A DNA stretch of 64,000 nucleotides from Streptomyces sp. 1222.5 (GCF_900105245.1 NZ_FNSZ01000001.1:7810001-7874000); one strand, 5' to 3'. Counted from the stretch's first letter, positions 25,081-34,046 are shown. Program-made: numbers and translations. Notes: a model not told the origin generated them from the letters alone.

Positions 25081-25431
25081 TCAGCCCTCCAGCAGCCCCG
25101 CCAGCACGTGCGCATGGCTCGAGTCCGGGTTCTTCGACGCCGTCAGCAGGGTCACGTGCCCCTCGCGGGCCGACTTCCTGAGGCCGTCGAGCAGTTCGGC
25201 GGGCTCGGGGGCGTCGAGTTCCGCCTCGTAGCGGCGGCGGAACTCGTCGTACGAGCCCTCGCCCGCGTGGTACCACTGGCGCAGCTCGGTCGACGGGGTG
25301 AGCCCTTTCGGCCACTCGTCCACGTGGGCCGCCTCCTTGGCGAGGCCGCGCGGCCACAGCCGGTCGACCAGGACCCGAAGTCCGTCGTCCGGCTCGGGCG
25401 GTTCGTAGATCCGGCGCACGCTCACGCTCAC
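25081..25431 (-). CDS. DUF488 family protein
   Basis: 116 residues from GTG 25431 (GAGGAAGGG upstream). Characteristic DUF488 stretches are RRIYEPPEPDDGLRVLVDRLWPRGL, VDEWPKGLTPSTELRQWYH, and HVTLLTASKNPDSSHAHVL. This is a small cytosolic protein of unknown biochemical function, widespread in bacteria. Convergent with the flavoprotein gene and divergent from the M1 peptidase. Confidence 0.9.
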   Translation of the reverse strand: MSVSVRRIYEPPEPDDGLRVLVDRLWPRGLAKEAAHVDEWPKGLTPSTELRQWYHAGEGSYDEFRRRYEAELDAPEPAELLDGLRKSAREGHVTLLTASKNPDSSHAHVLAGLLEG

Positions 25432-25602
25432 GGTCGGGCCCTTCCTCGGCTCGCGGACGGTCCCGCGAGCCTACTGCGAACAGCCCGGCCCACCGGGCGG
25501 CGACGCGGCGTGACTTGACCTGAACAAGGGGGAAAACAGGCCCCCGGCGCCCCTAGTCTGGCGGTCAGTCGATCATCAGCCACCCCCTTTTCAGGAGCGC
25601 CC

Positions 25603-27030
25603 GTGACGCCACCGAGCAGACAGCCCGCCCGACGCCGGACCGCCGGGCTCCGCCGTGAGGCGGTCCTCGCCACCGTTCCCGTCGCGATAGCGGCACTCCT
25701 CTCCGCCGCCGGGCCCGCGGCGGCGAGCACCACCGGAACGTCCGGCGCCGGCGACCCGTACTTCCCGCTCGCCGGCAACGGCGGCTACCACGTCGGCCAC
25801 TACGACCTGACGCTCCGTTACGACACCCGGGAACGCCGGCTCGACGGCAAGGCCGTGCTCACCGCCCGCGCCACCCAGCGGCTCACCCGCTTCGACCTCG
25901 ACCTCAAGGGCCTGAAGGTCACCTCGGTCACCGTCGACCGCACCGCGGCGGCCTTCCGCCGCTCCGGCCAGGAACTCGTCGTCACCCCGCGCCACGCCCT
26001 GCCCGCGGGCCGGTCCTTCCGTGTCACCGTCGCCTACCACGGCACCCCGAAGCCGGTCACCGACCCGGACGGCTCGGCGGACGGCTGGATCCCCACCGAC
26101 GACGGCGCGTTCGTCGCGGGCGAGCCACAGGGCGCGATGACCTGGTTCCCGGCGAACAACCACCCGAAGGACAAGTCGTCGTACGACTTCACGATCACCG
26201 TGCCCAAGGGACGCACCGCCGTCGCCAACGGCCGTCTGCTCGGGCGGAGCACCGCGCACGGACGCACCACCTTCCGCTGGCGCGAGACCCGCCCCATGGC
26301 GGCCTACCTGGCGACCGCCACCGTCGGCACGTTCAAGGTCGAGCAGTACACCACCCCCGACGGCATACAGGTCTACAACGCCGTCGACCCGCGCGAGGCG
26401 CGGGCGGCCGCACCGGTGCTGAAGAAGCTGCCCGCCGTCCTCGCCTGGGAGAGCAAGCTGTTCGGGCCGTACCCGTTCCGGGCCGCCGGATCGATCGTCG
26501 ACCACGCCCCGGACGTCGGCTACGCCCTGGAGACCCAGACCCGGCCCCTCTACGACTCCGCGCCCGACCTGAGCACCCTCGTGCACGAGAGCGCCCACCA
26601 GTGGTTCGGCGACTCGGTGTCCCTGACGGCCTGGAAGGACATCTGGCTCAACGAGGGCTTCGCCACCTACGCCGAGTGGCTCTACGCCGAGCAACACGGC
26701 GGCCCCAGCGCCCAGAAGACCTTCGACGCCCTCTACGCCCGCCCCGCGGGCGACGACCTGTGGGCCTACCCGCCCGGGAACCCGGGCAACGGCGGGAACC
26801 TCTTCGGCAGCCCCGTCTACGCCCGTGGCGCGATGACCCTGCACGAACTGCGGCGTGCCGTCGGCGACGTGACGTTCTTCCGGATCCTGCGCGCCTGGAC
26901 GGCCGCGCACGGCGGCGGACACGGCACGACCGCACAGTTCGTGAGGCTTGCCGAGGAGAAGTCGGGGAAGCCGTTGGACGCTCTGTTCCACACCTGGCTG
27001 TACACGAAGGGCAAGCCGACCGGCGCCTGA
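25603..27030 (+). CDS. Secreted M1-family zinc aminopeptidase
   Basis: 475 residues from GTG 25603 (AGGAG upstream). It has a Sec signal peptide (VLATVPVAIAALLSAAGPAAA). The gluzincin motif H328-E-S-A-H332 with third ligand Glu351 in WLNEGFATYAEW is intact, and the N-terminus-binding GAMEN is replaced by YALETQ. At 475 residues it lacks the large C-terminal helical domain of full-length M1 enzymes, a known short secreted actinomycete form. It probably trims peptides outside the cell. The L,D-transpeptidase gene follows 40 bp downstream on the same strand. Confidence 0.92.
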   Translation: MTPPSRQPARRRTAGLRREAVLATVPVAIAALLSAAGPAAASTTGTSGAGDPYFPLAGNGGYHVGHYDLTLRYDTRERRLDGKAVLTARATQRLTRFDLDLKGLKVTSVTVDRTAAAFRRSGQELVVTPRHALPAGRSFRVTVAYHGTPKPVTDPDGSADGWIPTDDGAFVAGEPQGAMTWFPANNHPKDKSSYDFTITVPKGRTAVANGRLLGRSTAHGRTTFRWRETRPMAAYLATATVGTFKVEQYTTPDGIQVYNAVDPREARAAAPVLKKLPAVLAWESKLFGPYPFRAAGSIVDHAPDVGYALETQTRPLYDSAPDLSTLVHESAHQWFGDSVSLTAWKDIWLNEGFATYAEWLYAEQHGGPSAQKTFDALYARPAGDDLWAYPPGNPGNGGNLFGSPVYARGAMTLHELRRAVGDVTFFRILRAWTAAHGGGHGTTAQFVRLAEEKSGKPLDALFHTWLYTKGKPTGA

Positions 27031-27070
27031 ACCTGACCGGTTCCAAACAACTGTCGGCCAAGGTCGACCC

Positions 27071-27808
27071 ATGATCCAACGCCGAACCGCCGTCGCACTC
27101 CTCGCCTCCCCGCTGCTGCTCACCGGCTGCGGCGGAGCCGAGGCGACCGAGCGCCGGACGCCGACCGGGCGTCCGGCGCCCACGGACACCCCCGTCCCCG
27201 AGATCACGGCGGAACAGGCTCCGCAGGGCATACCCGGCCTCGGCCCCGAGCGGTCGGCGGCGATACCGGACCGCTGCGAGCAGGCCGTCGTCGTCACCGG
27301 ACGCGGCCGGAACTCCCCGCTGTGCACGGTCGTTTTGCACCAGCGCTCCGCCACCGGCTGGCAGCCGGGCCCCCGTTGGCCGGGCCACAACGCGCTGCGC
27401 GGCTGGAGCGCCCACCACCTCTCCGGCGACCTGCGCTCCCCGCTCGGGGTCTACACCCTCTCCGACGCCGGCGGCCTGCTCGCGGACCCCGGCAGCAGGC
27501 TGCCGTACCACCACTCCGGCGGATTCCACTCGCCCGGCACCGGCTTCGAGGGCGAACCGCTCGACGGGTCCTTCGACTACGTCGTCGCCATCGACTACAA
27601 CCGCAGGCGCGGCACCTCGCCCCTCGACTGGACCCGCCCCCTGGGCCCGGCCCGGGGCGGGGGCGTCTGGCTGCACGTCGACCACGGCGGGCCCACGCAC
27701 GGCTGCGTCAGCGTCGCCAAGGCGCACATGAAGGAACTCCTGCGCACCCTCGACCCGCACCGGCACCCGGTCGTCGTCATGGGGTACGCCGACTGGCTCG
27801 CCGGCTGA
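27071..27808 (+). CDS. L,D-transpeptidase family lipoprotein (YkuD domain)
   Basis: 245 residues. The N-terminus has a lipobox ASPLLLTGC with Cys20, predicting a lipid-anchored protein outside the membrane. The YkuD domain ends in THGCVSVAKAHM with catalytic Cys212 and the upstream His (LHVDHGGPTHGC). SPLGVYTLSDAGG and YHHSGGFHSPG are typical for YkuD proteins of the YafK/ErfK type. Such enzymes make 3-3 peptidoglycan crosslinks or attach proteins; a carboxypeptidase role is possible. The start has only a weak ribosome binding site (CAAGG). The two-component system that follows may belong to the same envelope theme. Confidence 0.87.
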   Translation: MIQRRTAVALLASPLLLTGCGGAEATERRTPTGRPAPTDTPVPEITAEQAPQGIPGLGPERSAAIPDRCEQAVVVTGRGRNSPLCTVVLHQRSATGWQPGPRWPGHNALRGWSAHHLSGDLRSPLGVYTLSDAGGLLADPGSRLPYHHSGGFHSPGTGFEGEPLDGSFDYVVAIDYNRRRGTSPLDWTRPLGPARGGGVWLHVDHGGPTHGCVSVAKAHMKELLRTLDPHRHPVVVMGYADWLAG

Positions 27809-27814
27809 GCGGCC

Positions 27815-27820
27815 TAGGAT
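27815..27820 (+). promoter_or_regulatory. -10 box for leaderless response regulator transcript
   Basis: TAGGAT lies 8 nt before the GTG start at 27829 and there is no ribosome binding site. A -35 element is not clear; the region overlaps the end of the L,D-transpeptidase gene. Confidence 0.5.
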
Positions 27821-27828
27821 CCGCACTC

Positions 27829-28533
27829 GTGTGCGCACATGTACTGGTCGCCGAGGACGACGAGAAGCAGGCCGAACTGATCCGCCGCTCCCTCCTGGCC
27901 GAGGGACACACCGCCACGGTGGTGCACGACGGCGCGGCGGCCCTCGACGCCGTCCGCCGCCTCAGACCCGACCTGGTCGTCCTCGACCTGATGCTGCCGG
28001 TCGTCGACGGCTTCGGTGTCTGCCGGGTGCTGCGCGGCGGCGAGGACCCGGACATCCCCGTGGTGATGCTCACCGCCCGCTCCGCCGAGGACGACGTGCT
28101 GCTCGGCCTCGAACTGGGCGCCGACGACTACATGACCAAGCCGTACAGCCCGCGCGAGCTGATGGCCCGCATCCGCACGGTCCTCAGGCGCGGCGGGCGG
28201 GGCGGCGGCACCCGGGACGAGGGCCCCGTGGTCCAGGCCGCCGGGATCAGCGTCGACCCGGTACGGTACGAGGTGCGGCGCGACGGCGTACCGGTGGAGT
28301 GCACACCGGCGGAGTTCCAGATCCTGCTGGCCATGGCCGGGGAACCCGACCGGGTGTTCACCCGGCGGCAGTTGCTGCAGTGCACGCGCGGCCTCGACCG
28401 GGCCTCCACCGAACGGGCCGTCGACGTGCACATCATGAACCTGCGCCGGAAGATCGAGGCCGACCCGCGCAGACCGTCCCGGCTGCTCACCGTGTTCGGC
28501 GTCGGCTACAAGCTGAGCGGTGCCCGGCCGTGA
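27829..28533 (+). CDS. OmpR-family response regulator
   Basis: 234 residues from GTG 27829. The receiver domain has acidic residues D10-D11, phosphoacceptor Asp53 (VVLDLMLP), Thr in VMLTAR and Lys in YMTKPYSPRELMARI. The C-terminal winged helix (~135-230) has CTPAEFQILLAMAGEPDRVFTRRQLL and RAVDVHIMNLRRKIE. It overlaps the start of the downstream sensor kinase (GTGA), a standard coupled two-component pair. The start lies 8 nt behind a TAGGAT box, so translation is probably leaderless. Regulated genes are unknown; the preceding cell-wall and peptidase genes are candidates. Confidence 0.93.
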   Translation: MCAHVLVAEDDEKQAELIRRSLLAEGHTATVVHDGAAALDAVRRLRPDLVVLDLMLPVVDGFGVCRVLRGGEDPDIPVVMLTARSAEDDVLLGLELGADDYMTKPYSPRELMARIRTVLRRGGRGGGTRDEGPVVQAAGISVDPVRYEVRRDGVPVECTPAEFQILLAMAGEPDRVFTRRQLLQCTRGLDRASTERAVDVHIMNLRRKIEADPRRPSRLLTVFGVGYKLSGARP

Positions 28534-30392
28534 GGCGCCGGGCACCGGACGGCCGGCGCGGACGCCGGATACCGCTGCGCAAACGGCTCCTCGTGCGCCT
28601 GCTGTTCGTCTCCGCCCTGATCGCGGTCTGCTCGGTGGCCGCCACCGCCTGGCTCGCGGTGACCACCACCACCAGCGCCCTGAAGGAGGAACAGGGCCAG
28701 GACCTCGCCGCCGACAACAGCATCCTCGCGCAGCTGAGCGGTTACGCCGCCACCCACGCGGACTGGGCGGACGTCCGGCACACCGTGCGGGACCTGGCCG
28801 CCAGGACCGGACGCCGGATCGCCCTCACCACCGCGGACCGGACCCTCGTCGCCGACTCCGCGCCGCGCGGCACCCCGCTGCCGCCCCGGCCCGCCGCCAC
28901 CGTCGACCCGCTGCGCACCGACACCTACACCGAGTCCGGCGCCCAGCTCAGCGGCATCGACCCCCGTGTGGTGGGCCCCTACCGGCTGCCGGTGAAGGAA
29001 CGCCGGAAGCTGGAGGCACTGGCCGCCCGGCGCAAGCAGTGCTTCGCACGCCACGGACTCCAGCCCGCCGTCGAACGGATGGCGAACGGGCGGCCGGTGG
29101 TCACCCTCGGCGACGGCACCGACGCGGCCGACTACGGCGCGACGGAGTGCGAGGACGGGCGGCTGAACATCCCCACCCCGACCGAGGAGAAGGCCATCGG
29201 CACCCTCTCGGAACTCGCCCGGCCCTGTCTGCGACAGGCCGGGCTGGACTTCGGCGGACGCCTCTTCCTCACCTTCGACCCCAGCGGGAAGGACCCCTTC
29301 GGCGGCGGATACCTGCTCGCCAAGTACGCCGCCCTGAAGAAGGGCGAGGTCGCGAGGACGGCCCAGCACTGCATCCTGGCCGCCCGCCGCACCCAGCTGG
29401 AGCCGTACGTGGCCCCGGTGACCGAGCTGTTCCTCGGCATCGGCGACCAGACGCCCTCCCGGTTCGACATGTCCCCGGCCAACAAGGCCAAGGTGGTCGG
29501 CGCCGCGGGTCTGGTCCTCGCCGTGACCGTCGCCGTGACGGCCGTCGTCGCCGTGCGGCTGGTACGGCCCCTGCGCGCACTCACCGAGGCCGCCGGAGCC
29601 CCGCCCGAACTGCACGTACGGGTACCGGTCACCACCCGGGACGAGACCGGCATCCTCGCCGAGGCCTTCAACGACCTGACCGAGCGCCGCGCCCGCCTGG
29701 AGGCTCAGCGCAAGGCGATGGTCAGCGACATCGCGCACGAGCTGCGCAGCCCCCTCACCAACATCCGCGGCTGGCTGGAGGTCGTCCGCGACGGCGTCGT
29801 CGAGCCCGAACCCGCCCTGCTGGACTCCCTGCACGAAGAGGCGCTGGTCCTCCAGCGGATCATCGACGACCTGCAGGACCTCGCCGCAGCCGACGCCGGC
29901 ACCCTGCGCCTGCACCGCGAACCGCTGCGCGCCGGGGACCTGTTCGACCAGGTCGCCGCCGTCCACCGGGTCGCCTTCGACGCGGCCGGGGTCACACTGC
30001 GCACCGAGGCCGACCCCGCCGCCTGGCTGGACGCCGACCCGGTGCGGATGCGCCAGGCCCTCGGCAACCTGGTCTCCAACGCGCTGCGCCACACCCCCGC
30101 CGACGGCACCGTCGCACTCGCCGCGCGCCGGGACGGGGACGAGGTCGTCCTCACCGTCACCGACACCGGCCCGGGCATCGCGGCCGAGGATCTGCCGCAC
30201 GTCTTCGAACGGTTCTGGCGGGCGGAGAAGTCCCGCAGCCGCCGCACCGGGGGCAGCGGCCTCGGCCTGCCGATCGTCCGTCACCTGGTGGCGGCCCACG
30301 GCGGTACGGCCGAGGCGGGGGGCGAGCCCGGTGAGGGCGCGGTCCTCACCCTGCGGCTGCCGGCCACGAGGCCGCCGCGGGAGGAGCCCTGA
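28530..30392 (+). CDS. Membrane sensor histidine kinase with large extracytoplasmic domain
   Basis: 620 residues from GTG 28530. TM1 (~20-45) and TM2 (~322-345) flank a ~275-residue extracytoplasmic sensor with four Cys (KQCFAR, TECEDG, RPCLRQ, QHCILA), probably disulphide-bonded. HAMP (~345-390), the phosphoacceptor His403 in SDIAHELRSPLTN, and the ATPase domain with N box (QALGNLVSNALRH), G1 (DTGPGIA), F (FERFWRAEKSR) and G2 (GGSGLGLPIV) follow. The unusually large sensor does not match CHASE or PAS patterns that I can recognise. It forms a pair with the preceding OmpR regulator. Confidence 0.93.
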   Translation: MRRRAPDGRRGRRIPLRKRLLVRLLFVSALIAVCSVAATAWLAVTTTTSALKEEQGQDLAADNSILAQLSGYAATHADWADVRHTVRDLAARTGRRIALTTADRTLVADSAPRGTPLPPRPAATVDPLRTDTYTESGAQLSGIDPRVVGPYRLPVKERRKLEALAARRKQCFARHGLQPAVERMANGRPVVTLGDGTDAADYGATECEDGRLNIPTPTEEKAIGTLSELARPCLRQAGLDFGGRLFLTFDPSGKDPFGGGYLLAKYAALKKGEVARTAQHCILAARRTQLEPYVAPVTELFLGIGDQTPSRFDMSPANKAKVVGAAGLVLAVTVAVTAVVAVRLVRPLRALTEAAGAPPELHVRVPVTTRDETGILAEAFNDLTERRARLEAQRKAMVSDIAHELRSPLTNIRGWLEVVRDGVVEPEPALLDSLHEEALVLQRIIDDLQDLAAADAGTLRLHREPLRAGDLFDQVAAVHRVAFDAAGVTLRTEADPAAWLDADPVRMRQALGNLVSNALRHTPADGTVALAARRDGDEVVLTVTDTGPGIAAEDLPHVFERFWRAEKSRSRRTGGSGLGLPIVRHLVAAHGGTAEAGGEPGEGAVLTLRLPATRPPREEP

Positions 30393-30397
30393 CGACA

Positions 30398-30465
30398 GGG
30401 GGCTCGCCGGACCGGCACGCAAGCAGCGAAAGGGGGCCCGGCGCCCACAGGCGTGCCGAGCCCCC
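30398..30465. terminator. Bipartite bidirectional terminator
   Basis: GGGGGCTCG (30398-30406) pairs with CGAGCCCCC (30457-30465), and inside it GGCACGC (30414-30420) pairs with GCGTGCC (30451-30457). It forms a long two-part stem between the convergent kinase and WhiB-like genes. Confidence 0.65.
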
Positions 30466-30479
30466 ACCGCGGTGCCGGT

Positions 30480-30731
30480 TCAGCCGGAACGCGGCCGCGA
30501 GCGGGCGCGGCGGCGCAGCGCACGGCGTTCCAGCTCGGTCGTGCCGCCCCAGATGCCGATGCTCTGGCCCGTGTCCAGCGCCCAGTCCAGGCACTGCTCC
30601 CGGACGGGGCAGTGCCCGCACACCGCCTTCGCCTGCTGGGCCTGCACCTGAGCGGGTCCGGTGGTGCCGATGGGGAAGAACAGATCGGGGTCCTCGTTAC
30701 GGCACGCGGCGTCGGTGCGCCAGTTCTCCAT
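30480..30731 (-). CDS. WhiB-like iron-sulphur transcription factor
   Basis: 83 residues from ATG 30731 (AGGAGA upstream). The four cluster cysteines are C10, C38, C41 and C47 (DAACRNED, VCGHCPVREQC). The G-I-W-G-G turn (IGIWGGTTELERRALRRRAR) and the basic C-terminal tail for DNA contact are intact. Wbl proteins bind a [4Fe-4S] cluster, respond to redox or NO, and act with the principal sigma factor. Length and core resemble the short WblE-like class, but I cannot assign a specific orthologue. The frame continues upstream in low-complexity DNA, but no start there has a ribosome binding site. Confidence 0.95.
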   Translation of the reverse strand: MENWRTDAACRNEDPDLFFPIGTTGPAQVQAQQAKAVCGHCPVREQCLDWALDTGQSIGIWGGTTELERRALRRRARSRPRSG

Positions 30732-31066
30732 CGAAGTCTCCTGGATTCGCATCGAGGTGGTTCGTGGTCCAGTTGTGCGTACTCGGGTTCGGGTGACCGG
30801 TCGGGGCGGTGTGAAACGACGCAACCGGCAGGGAATCCGGCGCGGACCGCGATCCGGGCACGGGCACGCCTGCGACCTTCGGGGGTGCCGGGCGCGATCG
30901 ACAGGCCGGGGGAGGGGACTTCGGGGTCCGAAAGCCTGTGCCCTGCCGGGCACCGGGGCAGGGAATCCGGGGCGCCGCACGGGGGGGCGGGCGCCGGCCG
31001 TCCGCCGGCGCGCGACCACCGTACTGCGCGGCGGGCCCGAGGGAGCCCGTGCGGACGGGACGGAGT
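30732..31066. other. Long upstream region of WhiB-like gene with 14-bp direct repeat
   Basis: 335 bp without a credible gene. GGCAGGGAATCCGG occurs twice in the same orientation, at 30827-30840 and 30957-30970, exactly 130 bp apart. The second copy overlaps a hairpin (CCCTGCC at 30941-30947, GGCAGGG at 30957-30963). The region is the WhiB-like promoter and also the downstream part of the LysG transcript. Confidence 0.6.
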
Positions 31067-31951
31067 TCAGCGGCGCAGCGCCCGCGCCGCCGTCTGCGCC
31101 ACCGAGTCCGCCAGCGCCGCGAGCGCGGGGGAGTCGAGCCGCCACTGCTGCCAGTGGAGCGTGACATCCACCCACTCCCCGGGATCGATCAGGGCCAGCC
31201 GCCCCTCGTCGAGCAGCGGGACGGCCTGGGCTTCGGGGACCATGCCCCAGCCGAGCCCCGCGGCGACCGCGGCCACGAAGCCCTCCGAGGTGGGCACCAG
31301 ATGCCGTGACGATCCCGCGGACACCCCGCCGAGCCGGCGTACGAAGCCGTCCTGGAAGTCGTCCTTGCGGTCGAAGGCCACGACGGGAGCCTCGGACAGC
31401 GCGTCCTGCAGCGGCCGGCCGTCCAGCCGGTCGCGGGTGAACTCCGGTGCCGCGACGGGCAGATAGCGCATCCGGCCCAGCGGGCGGACCGTGCAGCCGG
31501 GGACCGGCTCGGCCGACGAGGTCACCGCCGCCATCACCAGCCCCTCCCGCAGCAGGGCCGCCGTGTGGTCCTCGTCCTCCCGGTGCAGTTCGAAGCAGAG
31601 TCCCGCGACCCGGGGCAGCGCCGGCAGGAACCAGGTCGCCAGCGAGTCGGCGTTCACCGCGACGGACACCCGGGTCGGCTCCCCGGCGCCGCTCAGCCCC
31701 AGCTCGCCCCGGGCGTCCCGCTCCAGCCGGGCGAGCTGCCGGGCGAACCGCACCAGCACCGCGCCCGACTCCGTGGGGCGCACCGGTTTGGTGCGCTGGA
31801 GCAGTACCCGGCCGGTCCGCTGCTCCAGGGCCTTGACCCGCTGGCTGACGGCTGACGGCGTCACGTGCAGGGCCGCGGCCGCCGCGTCGAAGGTGCCCTC
31901 GTCGACCACGGCGAGCAGGGTCCGCACCTGCTCCAGGGGAAGCTCCGTCAT
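31067..31951 (-). CDS. lysG: LysR-family regulator, ArgP/LysG type
   Basis: 294 residues from ATG 31951. The N-terminal HTH (LPLEQVRTLLAVVDEGTFDAAAAALHVTPSAVSQRVKALEQRTGRVLL) matches the ArgP/LysG subfamily, followed by a LysR effector domain (~90-294). LysG/ArgP activates a divergently transcribed basic amino acid exporter in response to lysine, arginine or histidine. That is the arrangement here, with LysE 69 bp away on the other strand. TAGCGT lies 5 nt upstream of the ATG and no ribosome binding site is visible. The intergenic region should hold the LysG box, but I could not fix it. Confidence 0.9.
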   Translation of the reverse strand: MTELPLEQVRTLLAVVDEGTFDAAAAALHVTPSAVSQRVKALEQRTGRVLLQRTKPVRPTESGAVLVRFARQLARLERDARGELGLSGAGEPTRVSVAVNADSLATWFLPALPRVAGLCFELHREDEDHTAALLREGLVMAAVTSSAEPVPGCTVRPLGRMRYLPVAAPEFTRDRLDGRPLQDALSEAPVVAFDRKDDFQDGFVRRLGGVSAGSSRHLVPTSEGFVAAVAAGLGWGMVPEAQAVPLLDEGRLALIDPGEWVDVTLHWQQWRLDSPALAALADSVAQTAARALRR

Positions 31952-32007
31952 CACGAACGCTAAGGATACGTAAAAATCTTTAGCTGTACTTGCCGAGCGC
32001 CGGTCCG

Positions 32008-32013
32008 TAGCGT
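32008..32013 (+). promoter_or_regulatory. -10 box for leaderless lysE-type transcript
   Basis: TAGCGT is followed by 7 nt and the ATG at 32021. No ribosome binding site is visible. The -35 position has no consensus, which fits activator-dependent transcription by LysG. Confidence 0.5.
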
Positions 32014-32020
32014 CGAGCGC

Positions 32021-32635
32021 ATGAGCAACGCCCTTACCGCCGCGGTCGCCGGATTCGGCACCGGCCTGTCCCTCATCGTCGCCATCGGCGCCCAGAACGC
32101 CTTCGTCCTGCGGCAGGGGGTGCGCCGCGACGCCGTCCTCGCCGTGGTCGGCATCTGCGCGCTGTCCGACGCGTTGCTCATCGCGCTCGGCGTCGGCGGC
32201 GTCGGGGCGGTCGTGGTGGCCTGGCCCGGCGCGCTCGAGGCGGTCGGCGTCGTCGGCGGTGCCTTCCTCCTCTGCTACGGCGCCCTCGCCGCACGCCGGG
32301 TGCTCCGGCCCGGTACCGGGCTGCGGACCGACGGCGAGGCGGCCGGTTCCCGCCGGCGGGCGGTGCTCACCTGCCTCGCGATGACCTGGCTCAACCCGCA
32401 CGTCTACCTGGACACCGTGTTCCTGCTCGGCTCCCTCGCCGCCGACCGGGGTCCGCTGCGCTGGACCTTCGGGCTCGGGGCGGCGGCCGCCAGCCTGTGC
32501 TGGTTCGCCGCGCTCGGCTTCGGGGCCCGGCTGCTCGGCCGGTTCCTGGCGCGGCCCGGATCCTGGCGGGTGCTGGACGGCCTCGTCGCCGTGACCATGC
32601 TGGCGCTGGGAGCGATGCTCGTCATCGGATCCTGA
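32021..32635 (+). CDS. lysE: LysE/ArgO-type amino acid exporter
   Basis: 204 residues with six hydrophobic segments. The N-terminus GTGLSLIVAIGAQNAFVLRQG is the LysE signature, and MTWLNPHVYLDTVFLLGSLA in the middle is also conserved (ArgO/LysE N-P-H-x-Y-L-D). It is predicted to pump basic amino acids, for example lysine or arginine, out of the cell by proton antiport. Divergent from a LysG-type activator, which is the standard feed-forward arrangement preventing toxic accumulation during peptide uptake. The MFS gene follows after 83 bp with its own start signals. Confidence 0.93.
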   Translation: MSNALTAAVAGFGTGLSLIVAIGAQNAFVLRQGVRRDAVLAVVGICALSDALLIALGVGGVGAVVVAWPGALEAVGVVGGAFLLCYGALAARRVLRPGTGLRTDGEAAGSRRRAVLTCLAMTWLNPHVYLDTVFLLGSLAADRGPLRWTFGLGAAAASLCWFAALGFGARLLGRFLARPGSWRVLDGLVAVTMLALGAMLVIGS

Positions 32636-32718
32636 GACCACGGGGTCGCTGTGCACGGGGGTTCCTGAGATGGTTAGGCTCGCGAAGAGAAAAGATGTAA
32701 CGAGCAACCAGGACATCC

Positions 32719-34017
32719 GTGGACACGAGCGAGAGCAGTACCGGCACCGACACCGACACGCCGGCGGCCGAGGCCCCGCCGGGGCGCGGCTGGCGCCGCT
32801 GGGCGATGGACACCCGTCCCCTGCGTGTCCCCGCCTTCCGGCGCCTGTGGTCGTCGACGATCGTCACCGCCGTGGGCAGTCAGCTCACCGCCGTGGCCGT
32901 GCCCAAGCAGATCTACGACATCACGCACTCCTCGGCCTGGGTCGGCTACGCGAGCCTCGCGGGCCTCGTGCCCATGGTGGCCTTCGCGCTGTGGGGCGGA
33001 GCCGTCGCGGACACCGTGGACCGCCGCAAGCTGCTGCTGGTCACCAACGGCGGTATCGCGGTGACCTCACTGCTGTTCTGGGCGCAGGCCCTCACAGGGC
33101 TGGACTCGGTCGTCGTCCTGGTGGTGCTCCTGGCCGTGCAGCAGGCGTTCTTCGGCCTCAACTCCCCGGCCCGCAGCGCCTCCGTCGCCCGTCTCGTCCC
33201 GCCCGCGCAACTGCCCGCCGCCAACGCCCTCGGCTCCACGGTGATGCAGACCGGACTGGTGGCGGGCCCGCTGCTGGCCGGCGCCCTCATACCCGTCATC
33301 GGGCTGCCCGAGCTGTACCTGATCGACGCCCTGGCGCTCTGCGCGACCCTGTGGGCGGTGTACCGGCTGCCCGCGCTGCCGCCGCTCGGCGGCCCCGCCG
33401 CGCGCCGGGCCGGGCTGCGCGAGATCGGGGAGGGGTTCCGCTACCTCCTCCTGCGCAAGGTGCTGCTGCTCTCCTTCCTCGCCGACATCGTCGCCATGGT
33501 CTTCGGCATGCCCCGGGCGCTGTTCCCGGAACTCGCCGCGCAGACGTACGGCTCCTACGGCGAAGGTCTGGCGCTCGGCGTGCTGTTCGCGGGCATCCCG
33601 GTGGGCGCGGTGCTCGGCGGTCTGTTCTCGGGCGTGTTCTCGCGGGCCCGCCGCCACGGCTGGATGGTCATCGGGGCGGTGGTCGGCTGGGGCGTGGCCA
33701 TCGCCGGGTTCGGCCTGAGCGGCAATCTGTGGATCGCCATGGCCTTCCTCGCGGCGGCCGGTGTCGCGGACATGGTCTCGATGGTGTTCCGCGGGGCGAT
33801 CCTGCTGTCCGCGGCGACCGACGAGATGCGCGGCCGGATGCAGGGCGTGTTCACGGTCGTCGTCGCCGGCGGTCCGCGCCTGGCCGACGTGCTGCACGGG
33901 ACCGCGGGTTCCGCCTTCGGCCCCCGCGCCGCCGTCGCGGGCGGCGGCGTCCTGGTCGTCGCCGCCATGCTGACGCTGGCCTTCGCCATGCCGGCACTGC
34001 GCCGGTACCGGATCTGA
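32719..34017 (+). CDS. MFS exporter (EntS/Bcr-like)
   Basis: 432 residues from GTG 32719 (AGGA upstream), with about 12 hydrophobic segments. The first loop has a major-facilitator motif A-like sequence GGAVADTVDRRKLLLVTNG, and the N-terminus FRRLWSSTIVTAVGSQLTAVAVPKQ is typical of the EntS/MefA exporter group. It probably exports a siderophore, macrolide or similar metabolite by proton antiport. The substrate cannot be told. A TAGGCT box about 35 nt upstream may be its own promoter. A terminator hairpin lies between it and the convergent cNMP-binding gene. Confidence 0.9.
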   Translation: MDTSESSTGTDTDTPAAEAPPGRGWRRWAMDTRPLRVPAFRRLWSSTIVTAVGSQLTAVAVPKQIYDITHSSAWVGYASLAGLVPMVAFALWGGAVADTVDRRKLLLVTNGGIAVTSLLFWAQALTGLDSVVVLVVLLAVQQAFFGLNSPARSASVARLVPPAQLPAANALGSTVMQTGLVAGPLLAGALIPVIGLPELYLIDALALCATLWAVYRLPALPPLGGPAARRAGLREIGEGFRYLLLRKVLLLSFLADIVAMVFGMPRALFPELAAQTYGSYGEGLALGVLFAGIPVGAVLGGLFSGVFSRARRHGWMVIGAVVGWGVAIAGFGLSGNLWIAMAFLAAAGVADMVSMVFRGAILLSAATDEMRGRMQGVFTVVVAGGPRLADVLHGTAGSAFGPRAAVAGGGVLVVAAMLTLAFAMPALRRYRI

Positions 34018-34046
34018 CGGGGATCGGCCGACTGACCAGGAGGACG

